From NCBI RefSeq assembly GCF_014646375.1, contig NZ_BMNI01000003.1, positions 255,668-319,667 on the forward strand: a DNA stretch of 64,000 nucleotides. Direction: 5' to 3'. The notes under the pieces are model-generated. The model saw nothing but the letters and a program-made list of their open reading frames with translations, was not told the origin of the DNA and made no database searches. This document shows, in pieces, positions 58,363 through 64,000 of this stretch. Position 1 is the first letter of the stretch; each line of letters opens with the position of its first letter. The position numbers and the translations under genes were made by a program. Source of the DNA: Nocardioides phosphati (GTDB taxonomy: Bacteria > Actinomycetota > Actinomycetes > Propionibacteriales > Nocardioidaceae).

Positions 58363-59087
58363 CCGCTCCGATCCTGACTCTTGCCGAGGTCACCCGCGTC
58401 CACGGTGCCGGCGCCGCCGAGGTCCGCGCCCTCCGTGGCGTCACCGTCACCGCAGCGCCCGGCGAGCTCGTCGCGGTCATGGGCCCCTCGGGCTCCGGCA
58501 AGTCGACGCTGCTCAACCTGGCCGGTGGCCTCGACACCCCGACGTCGGGGGACGTGGTCATCGACGGCACCTCGCTGGTCCGCCTCTCCCAGAGCCGCCG
58601 CGCGGCCCTCCGGCGTACGTCGGTGGGGTATGTCTTCCAGTCCTTCAACCTGATCCCGGCGCTCACCGCAGCCGAGAACGTCTCGCTGCCCCTCGAGCTC
58701 GACGGCGTACGCCGTGGCGAGGCGCGCGACGCGGCGCTGCTCGCGCTCGAGGAGGTCGGCCTGAGCGCGGCGGCCGACCGCTACCCCGACGACATGTCCG
58801 GTGGCCAGCAGCAGCGGGTGGCGATCGCGCGGGCCATCGTGGGCCAGCGCCGCCTGATCCTCGCCGACGAGCCCACGGGCGCCCTCGACACCGCCACTGG
58901 CGAGGAGGTGCTCAAGCTCCTGCGCTCCCGCGTGGACGCCGGAGCGGCCGGCCTGCTCGTCACCCACGACCCGCGGCACGCGGCGTGGGCGGACCGCGTC
59001 GTCTTCCTCCGTGACGGCCTCGTCGTCGACGAGTCCGGCCGGACCCGCGGCCCCGAGGACCTGCTCGACGTGGAGGGCGCGCGATGA
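58359..59087 (+). CDS. ABC transporter ATP-binding protein (MacB/LolD-type)
   Basis: A 242-residue ATPase. Walker A is GPSGSGKSTLL (near 43-53), the Q-loop is VFQSFNLIP (near 91), the signature is MSGGQQQRVAIARA (near 146), Walker B is LILADEPTGALD (near 166), and the switch His is in LLVTHDPRHA (near 201). This matches the LolD/MacB ATPases that pair with FtsX-type permeases. It overlaps padR and the permease gene by 4 bp each. The transporter would export a lipophilic or antimicrobial compound, probably the same class the PadR senses. Confidence 0.9.
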   Translation: MTAPILTLAEVTRVHGAGAAEVRALRGVTVTAAPGELVAVMGPSGSGKSTLLNLAGGLDTPTSGDVVIDGTSLVRLSQSRRAALRRTSVGYVFQSFNLIPALTAAENVSLPLELDGVRRGEARDAALLALEEVGLSAAADRYPDDMSGGQQQRVAIARAIVGQRRLILADEPTGALDTATGEEVLKLLRSRVDAGAAGLLVTHDPRHAAWADRVVFLRDGLVVDESGRTRGPEDLLDVEGAR

Positions 59088-61663
59088 CCGGGTTCACGCC
59101 GCTGTTGCGGCTGGCCTGGCGTGACCTGTGGCGCAACAAGGGCCGGAGCCTCGTCGTCTTCCTGATGATCCTGCTGCCGGTCCTCGGTGTCAGTGCGGCC
59201 TCGACGGTGATCGCGACCGCCAGCGTGACGGGCAGTGAGCGGGTCGTCGGCGACATGGGCACCGCGGACATCGTGCTCGGCTTCAACGGCAACAACGACA
59301 ACACGGTCCACGCCGTCGACGTGCTCCCGAAGATGGAGGGGCAGGTCCGCGCGGCCCTGGGGGCGGGCACCGCGACGGCGCTCCGCGCGCACGGCACGCT
59401 CCGGGCGAGCACCGACAAGGGCGCGACCCGCGTCGACGCCTACGAGGCCGATCTCGCCAACCCGCTCCTGACCGGCACCTACCGCCTCGTCTCGGGGCAT
59501 CTCCCGCGCGTTGCCGGCCAGGTCGCCGTCAACGGCTGGCTGGCTGATCGCGGGCCTGGTGTCGGCGAGACCCTCGAGGTGCGTGGGGGCTCCTCGCTCC
59601 GCGTCGTCGGCATTGTCGAGGACCCCTTCGAGAAGGACTCCGGCCGGGCCTGGGGCCGGCCGGGCGAGCTAATTCCGGACCGACGTGCGCCTGGTTCGGT
59701 CGGTGACGTGACCGTCTTCGCCAAGGCGGCCGGAGCGCTCGACCTCCGCAGGCTCGCCGACCTCGGCAAGGACGGGTACTACCCGACCACCCGCGACCAG
59801 GACGTCGCCAACTACAGCGGGGGCAGGGGCCTCAACGGACCGGACCTGGCGGTCTTCGTGCTCGTCGTCGTGATGGCGCTGACGGAGGTCGCGCTCCTCG
59901 CCGGTCCGGCGTTCGCGGTCAGTGCGCGGCGCCGCCAGCGCGAGCTCGCCCTGCTCAGCGCCAACGGAGGTACGCCGCGGCAGGTGCGCGCGGCCGTGCT
60001 CACGACGGCGTTCGTCATCGGTGGCCTGGCGGCCGCGGTGGGCGCGGCCGGTGGCGTCCTGGTGGGCTGGCTCGTCTCCCCTGTCGCCGAGCAGTTCGGC
60101 TCGACGTGGTTCGGGCCGCGCGACTGGAGCCCGCTGCAGGTTGCAGGGGTGGCGCTCTTCGGCCTCGTCAGCGCGGTGCTCGCCGCTCTCGTCCCGTCGT
60201 GGCTCGCCTCGCGGCAGGACGTCGTACGCGTGCTGGCGGGACGCCGCGGCGACCCGGCACCGGCGCGCTTCTCGCCGCTGCTCGGCATCGTGCTGATGGT
60301 GATCGGTGGGCTGCTGACCTTCGTCGGCCTGGTCGGGGCCAGCAGCTACGGCGAGATCTGGATCGGCTTCGGCGCCGTGACGACCGTTCTCGGAGCCGTC
60401 GCGCTCATGCCGCTGATCCTGCGCCTCCTCGCGCGGTCGACCGGCCGGGCGCCCCTTGCGGTGAGGTATGCCCTCCGGGACGGCTTGCGCCACCGCACGC
60501 GCACGGTGCCTGCCATCGGCGCGGTGATGGCGACCGTCGCCGGTGTCGTCGCGCTCGGCATCGCCAACGCGAGTCAGGAGGCTGCGGGGGAGAAGACCTA
60601 CGAGCCGCGGCTGCCGATGGGCCATGCCGAGGTCAACGTCTGGAGCGACTACGGCGCCACCGACGACGTGGCGAAGCAGTGGACTGCCGTCGTACCGGTG
60701 CTGAAGCGGCTCGCGCCCGACGCTGTCGTCGTCCGCGGCATGGCCGACGAAGGTGGCCAGTCGATCATGCTCAGGGGCGGCGGCGACGACCTGTACGGCG
60801 ACTTCAGCGGGCCGTTCAACAACGGCGTCGCAGTCGCGTCGAAGGTCCCGGCGGTGGACTTCGGCCTCTCGCAGTCCGAGGTGGAGCAGGCCGACGCGGT
60901 CCTCGCCCGCGGCGGAGCCGTGGTGATGGGCAGGCAGGCGGGCGGTCTCAGCCACCTGACGTTGGTGCGGTACGTCGATGACTCCGCCGACGCCCAGGAC
61001 GCCGACGGCATGAAGGAGGCGCAGCGCCTCAGGGTGCCTGCCGTTGCCTTCGCGGTGAAGGGACGCCCGCTGGCGACCGCCATCGTGGCGGACCGCGCCG
61101 CCGAGCGCCTCGGCGCCCGCGTCAGCGTCGCCGGCGCGCTGATCAACCGGACCGTGTCGACGGCCGAGGCCAAGACCCTCGAGGAGGCGGTCCTGGACGT
61201 CGCCGACGGCGGTGACGTGTACGTCGAGCGGGGCTGGCAGCCGGACCCGGAGTACGCCCTCATGATGCTGGTCCTGATGGTCGTGGGCGCGCTGCTCATG
61301 GTCGGCGGCACCGTGACGGCGACGGTGCTCGCGCTGGCCGACGCCGGACCTGACCTCGGGACGTTGTCGGCGGTGGGTGCCGCACCGCGCACCAGCCGGG
61401 CGGTCGCCATGGGCATCGCCTTCGTCATCGGCGGCGTCGGTGCCGTGCTCGGCGTCGTCGTCGGTGCTGTGCCGGGCATCGCCGTCACCTGGCCGATGAC
61501 CTCGCACGCCTACTACTACGGCGGTTCCAGCGGTAGCGCCCACACGATCGACATCCCGTGGCTGCTGCTCGCGGAGGTCGCCGTCGGCGTGCCGGTGCTC
61601 CTCGCGCTCGTGGTCGGACTCTGTGCCCGGTCACGGCTCCCGCTGGTGGCGCGCATCGACTGA
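59084..61663 (+). CDS. FtsX-like ABC transporter permease
   Basis: An 859-residue permease of the MacB/FtsX fold. It has one N-terminal membrane segment (SLVVFLMILLPVLGVSAAST), a large extracytoplasmic domain, two blocks of helices with FtsX patterns (RRRQRELALLSANGGTPRQV followed by helices at about 285-400, and the second around VRYALRDGLRHRTRTV), and a final block around LMMLVLMVVGALLMVGGTVT. The repeated Arg-rich elbow helix next to the membrane segments is typical. It starts with ATGA overlap with the ATPase gene. It ends in a hairpin at 61700. Confidence 0.86.
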   Translation: MTGFTPLLRLAWRDLWRNKGRSLVVFLMILLPVLGVSAASTVIATASVTGSERVVGDMGTADIVLGFNGNNDNTVHAVDVLPKMEGQVRAALGAGTATALRAHGTLRASTDKGATRVDAYEADLANPLLTGTYRLVSGHLPRVAGQVAVNGWLADRGPGVGETLEVRGGSSLRVVGIVEDPFEKDSGRAWGRPGELIPDRRAPGSVGDVTVFAKAAGALDLRRLADLGKDGYYPTTRDQDVANYSGGRGLNGPDLAVFVLVVVMALTEVALLAGPAFAVSARRRQRELALLSANGGTPRQVRAAVLTTAFVIGGLAAAVGAAGGVLVGWLVSPVAEQFGSTWFGPRDWSPLQVAGVALFGLVSAVLAALVPSWLASRQDVVRVLAGRRGDPAPARFSPLLGIVLMVIGGLLTFVGLVGASSYGEIWIGFGAVTTVLGAVALMPLILRLLARSTGRAPLAVRYALRDGLRHRTRTVPAIGAVMATVAGVVALGIANASQEAAGEKTYEPRLPMGHAEVNVWSDYGATDDVAKQWTAVVPVLKRLAPDAVVVRGMADEGGQSIMLRGGGDDLYGDFSGPFNNGVAVASKVPAVDFGLSQSEVEQADAVLARGGAVVMGRQAGGLSHLTLVRYVDDSADAQDADGMKEAQRLRVPAVAFAVKGRPLATAIVADRAAERLGARVSVAGALINRTVSTAEAKTLEEAVLDVADGGDVYVERGWQPDPEYALMMLVLMVVGALLMVGGTVTATVLALADAGPDLGTLSAVGAAPRTSRAVAMGIAFVIGGVGAVLGVVVGAVPGIAVTWPMTSHAYYYGGSSGSAHTIDIPWLLLAEVAVGVPVLLALVVGLCARSRLPLVARID

Positions 61664-61699
61664 GCGCGCTGCACCCGGACCAGCGGGGGCAAGGAACAC

Positions 61700-61740
61700 G
61701 ACGCGGGCGGGGCTCCTCGGGGGAGGGCCTCGCCCGCGTC
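61700..61740. terminator. Hairpin between the permease and the anti-sigma-like gene
   Basis: GACGCGGGCGGGG (61700-61712) pairs with CCTCGCCCGCGTC (61728-61740) with one G-U pair. It lies between convergent stops and lacks a T-tract. Confidence 0.55.
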
Positions 61741-61757
61741 GGCGTTGGTGGGTGCAG

Positions 61758-62681
61758 TCAGCGGTGGCGTACGCCGGCGGCGATCTCGATGACCTGGTCC
61801 TCGCTCAGCTCGCCGGGCGCCTGGAGGACGAACTCCCGACCGTCGGGAGCGGGTGCGACGAGGACCCAGTCGCGCGGAGTGCCGCTGTCGCCGACGTAGT
61901 TGCCGATCCAGCCCGTGCGGCCGTCGACGCTGACGTCGTGGACGTTCTTCGCGCCGAAGTCGGAGGAGGGATCCGCCTGCGACGACAGCAGGGTCACGCT
62001 GAGTTCGCCGCGCTCGCCGTAAGACACGTGCATGTCCGACTGGTACGCCTGCACCTGCCAGCCAGCGGGGGCCACGGTGAGGAAGAGGTCAACACGCTGG
62101 CTGCGGTCCGCGACGGACTCCGCGACGTGCTCGATCACCTGCTCGTCGGCGAAGTCGCCGCGCCCCGAGACGCCGATGTAGTCACCGTCGTCCTGCTTCC
62201 AGACGACCACGACGTCGCCGGGGTCCTGTTCGAAGACGGTGGCATCGTGGCCCCGGACCTCGATCGCCCGCTCGTGCTCGCGGTCCTCCCAGTTGTCCGG
62301 GGTCGGCGAGACGACCACGTTGATCCCGTCCTGTGGCCGGCCGTACGACGCGAACATCAAGGTGCTGCTGTCCTTCGAGAAGACCGGGTCGCCGAGGCCC
62401 GCCGGCAGCCAGGTGGGCGTGACGGGGAAGGTCAGGGGGTCGACGGCGGCCAGGGCGATGGAGTGGTCCGAGCCCATCAGCGCGGGGGCGACGGCGATGC
62501 CCGCGCCGCCGGCGGCGACCACCGAGGCGGCGACGAGGAGGGGCAGCCGGCGGGTGCGGCGTACGCCGGGGGTGGTTGCGTCGAGGGCGGCCGAGAGCCG
62601 GGCGCGGGCCGCGGCGAGGGCGGCGTCGGAGGGCTCCGGGGCCGAGGGGCCGAAGCGGTCGAGGAGATCGAGGTCGTTCAT
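61758..62681 (-). CDS. Membrane-anchored partner of the sigma factor (anti-sigma-like), unknown family
   Basis: A 307-residue protein. The first 50 residues are cytosolic and charged (DLLDRFGPSAPEPSDAALAA). One membrane segment follows (RRLPLLVAASVVAAGGAGIA), then a large extracytoplasmic beta-rich domain. It lacks the usual HxxxCxxC zinc anti-sigma motif. The position is decisive: its ATG overlaps the stop of the sigma gene (62678-62681), as in sigma/anti-sigma pairs of actinobacteria. It may restrain or otherwise modulate the sigma factor. Confidence 0.65.
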   Translation of the reverse strand: MNDLDLLDRFGPSAPEPSDAALAAARARLSAALDATTPGVRRTRRLPLLVAASVVAAGGAGIAVAPALMGSDHSIALAAVDPLTFPVTPTWLPAGLGDPVFSKDSSTLMFASYGRPQDGINVVVSPTPDNWEDREHERAIEVRGHDATVFEQDPGDVVVVWKQDDGDYIGVSGRGDFADEQVIEHVAESVADRSQRVDLFLTVAPAGWQVQAYQSDMHVSYGERGELSVTLLSSQADPSSDFGAKNVHDVSVDGRTGWIGNYVGDSGTPRDWVLVAPAPDGREFVLQAPGELSEDQVIEIAAGVRHR

Positions 62682-63277
62682 CGGAGCTCTCCCTGCAGGT
62701 CGTCGAGGACGGGGCGCAGCTGCTGGCGCGCCCGGTGGAGGCGGGACCGCACGGTCCCGAGCGGGATGCCGAGGGCGGCGGCCACCTCGGCCTGCTCGAG
62801 CTGGCCCCACGCCAGCAGGAGGAGTACGTCGCGGTCGGCTGCCTTCAGCTCGGCCAGCGCCGTGGCGAGCCGGGGCCGCAGCGCCGCGGCATCGGCCAGT
62901 GCGACCGCCTCGCCGGACCCGTCGGCGGCGACGAGCGCGAGCGGCGTCCGGCCGAGGGCGCGGTAGCGAGTGGCTTCCGCGCGGTGGTGGCGGCGCACGA
63001 GGTTGGCGGCGATGCCGTAGAGCCACGGCCGGGCATCGGCGAGCTCGGCCCGGTAGCGGGTGCGCAGCTCGAAGGCGGCGACGAAGAGATCGCCGAGGAG
63101 GTCGTCGGCGATCGCGCCGAGGCGCCGGGACAGGAAGCGGTGCAGCTCGCGGGAGTGGCGCTCGAAGAGGGCACCGAAGGCGTCGGGCTGCGTGAGCGAC
63201 AACGCGATGATCGCGTGGTCGTCGACAGGCTGCACGGGGTCCTCCGGTGGGCTCAGGGCCAGGTCGTGGGCTCTCAT
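62678..63277 (-). CDS. ECF-type RNA polymerase sigma factor
   Basis: A 199-residue sigma-70 family protein of the ECF group. Region 2 is FGALFERHSRELHRFLSRRL (near 33) with DDLLGDLFVAAFE. Region 4 is ADRDVLLLLAWGQLEQAEVA followed by the HTH ALGIPLGTVRSRLHRARQQL (near 165). No region 3 exists between them. I chose the ATG at 63277 (MRAHDLAL); an ATG at 63313 is possible. It is translationally coupled to the membrane protein downstream. Its target promoters are unknown. Confidence 0.87.
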   Translation of the reverse strand: MRAHDLALSPPEDPVQPVDDHAIIALSLTQPDAFGALFERHSRELHRFLSRRLGAIADDLLGDLFVAAFELRTRYRAELADARPWLYGIAANLVRRHHRAEATRYRALGRTPLALVAADGSGEAVALADAAALRPRLATALAELKAADRDVLLLLAWGQLEQAEVAAALGIPLGTVRSRLHRARQQLRPVLDDLQGELR

Positions 63278-63358
63278 GACCAGTCCATCGCACGGGGAGG
63301 CGATCGCGTTCACGTGCGCCGGAGTCGGGCAGGCCAGGGCCGGGGGCGGGCCCCCGCC

Positions 63359-63871
63359 TCAGACGCGCTTGACCACCACGGTCCCGAGGATCTTGTCGGT
63401 CAGCGTCTGGTGCTTCGGCTGGTCCCAGAGCGGCCACAGGTAGTCGAGGTAGACCGCCTGGTTGATCAGTCCGTGGAGCAGCCAGCGCCCCAGGCAGCTG
63501 CCCCAGCCGGGTGCCGCGCCCGTCTGCTCCTGCAGGACCCAGATGCCGACCTTCGCCTTGCCCCAGGTCTGGCCGGTGCGGCCCTGGCGCACGACGGAGT
63601 TGTTGACCTGCCGCACGACGCCCCAGATGGCGCCGCCGAGGAAGAGGACCGCGCCGAGGATGAACATCGCAGCGGCGAGCCCGTCGTCGTCGGTGTCGGA
63701 GGCCACCGCGCCCGCGATGAACGCGACGACAGAGAGCAGCGTGAGGACCAGCGGCGGCAGGTAGTAGACGACGTCCCAGAGCGTGGCCACCGCGCGGTCG
63801 CCCCACTCGGCGTACGTCGAGGTGGGCTGCGGCTGGGCGGGCACGGCGTACGGCGGGGGCTGCTCGGTCAT
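63359..63871 (-). CDS. RDD family membrane protein
   Basis: A 170-residue protein. The N-terminal tail is Pro/Gln-rich (MTEQPPPYAVPAQPQPTSTY). The RDD core follows: WGDRAVATLWDVVYYLPPLV has an Arg/Asp pair in the first helix, a second helix lies around AAAMFILGAVLFLGGAIWG, and GQTWGKAKVGIWVLQEQTGA is the RDD loop before the third helix. The end reads LTDKILGTVVV. RDD proteins are small membrane proteins, some acting as sodium/proton exchangers; the function of this one is unknown. Confidence 0.83.
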   Translation of the reverse strand: MTEQPPPYAVPAQPQPTSTYAEWGDRAVATLWDVVYYLPPLVLTLLSVVAFIAGAVASDTDDDGLAAAMFILGAVLFLGGAIWGVVRQVNNSVVRQGRTGQTWGKAKVGIWVLQEQTGAAPGWGSCLGRWLLHGLINQAVYLDYLWPLWDQPKHQTLTDKILGTVVVKRV

Positions 63872-63919
63872 GGCCGCACCTTCTCACGTGCGACAAGCCG
63901 CAGAAAGGACACTAAAAGT

Positions 63920-63931
63920 CAGTCTTGACTG
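63920..63931. promoter_or_regulatory. Candidate operator or promoter element before the last gene
   Basis: CAGTC/GACTG around TT forms a 12-bp inverted repeat in an AT-rich region of about 40 bp, with AGTCA/TGACT as an overlapping alternative. It is about 30 bp before the GTG at 63961. It would fit an autoregulated TetR-type gene, but the coding part is too short to confirm. Confidence 0.4.
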
Positions 63932-63960
63932 TTTCTAAGTATGTGGGACACCCTGTACCC

Positions 63961-64000
63961 GTGACCCAGACGACCGCGCGCGTGCCCCAGGAGGAGCGCA
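63961..64000 (+). CDS. Start of a further plus-strand gene (possible TetR-type)
   Basis: A GTG at 63961 opens a frame that runs to the window edge: VTQTTARVPQEER. Only 13 codons are seen. The palindromic, AT-rich upstream region and the short N-terminal extension with an Arg-Glu motif resemble the start of a TetR regulator, but the family cannot be decided. Confidence 0.35.
   Translation, partial: MTQTTARVPQEER

Noticed and set aside
1..64000. tRNA and rRNA genes
   Set aside because: I found no TPsiC-like arm with a matching acceptor stem and no rRNA core sequence. A dedicated scan (tRNAscan-SE, Infernal) would be decisive.

Overview
This window is chromosomal DNA from a high-GC actinobacterium. 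The best fit is the Nocardioidaceae, close to Nocardioides. The evidence is very GC-rich third codon positions, many GTG starts, many ATGA or GTGA stop/start overlaps, and a gene set typical of the group: a mycobacterial-type FadA/FadB pair, an AMACR-type racemase, a DesA3-like desaturase with its reductase, a ChoD-like GMC oxidase, and LAL-type LuxR, PucR and PadR regulators. I see no rRNA, tRNA, CRISPR array, prophage or insertion sequence. The genus is an inference, not something the sequence proves.

Layout. 1-5.1 kb (minus strand): a partial VOC protein, an SRPBCC protein, an atypical zinc-ribbon SDR, an MMPL exporter and a YegP-like protein. 5.3-9 kb (plus): an SDR, a small acidic protein, a DeaD-type RNA helicase and a DoxX protein. 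9-12 kb (minus): an FAD-binding dehydrogenase with an alpha/beta hydrolase, plus a 42-residue plus-strand protein. 12-16.4 kb (plus): an MFS transporter, a succinate-semialdehyde-type dehydrogenase and glucose-6-phosphate dehydrogenase. 16.4-19.1 kb (minus): a LAL-type LuxR regulator broken by one frameshift. 19.2-22.1 kb (plus): a lipid kinase, a pirin, and a nuclease-fold protein bracketed by two copies of one palindrome. 22.1-28.1 kb: a dienoyl-CoA reductase with PadR, a DUF4396 membrane protein behind a CsoR-type copper operator, an AMACR-type racemase and a Baeyer-Villiger-type monooxygenase.

28.1-40.3 kb: a DUF72 protein, a secreted transglycosylase, a PucR regulator divergent from a ferredoxin reductase/desaturase operon, an ATP-grasp/alpha-E protein with two transglutaminase-fold proteins, a crotonase and a secreted GH43-like propeller. 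40.4-45.6 kb: a second RNA helicase with a structured leader, a prephenate dehydratase of alphaproteobacterial type, a CPBP protease, an NAD(P)-binding protein, a DUF7218/Rho_N protein and a TIGR03086 protein. 45.7-53.5 kb: a TetR/acyl-CoA carboxyltransferase operon, then an AraC regulator divergent from a four-gene operon (hydrolase, Baeyer-Villiger-type monooxygenase, GMC oxidase, DUF4334). 53.6-57 kb: fadA-fadB. 57.1-64 kb: a lipoprotein, a PadR/ABC exporter operon, a sigma factor with a membrane partner, an RDD protein and the start of one more gene.

Taken together the window is rich in lipid, alcohol and ketone catabolism, with many local regulators beside recognisable palindromic operators. 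A recurrent feature is long, near-perfect hairpins (16-23 bp stems) with little or no U-tract, mostly at convergent gene ends. The most unusual spots are the palindrome-bracketed nuclease gene (20.9-22.1 kb), the CsoR-type operator before a His-rich DUF4396 protein (24.8 kb) and the oxidase/monooxygenase/hydrolase operon (49-53.5 kb).
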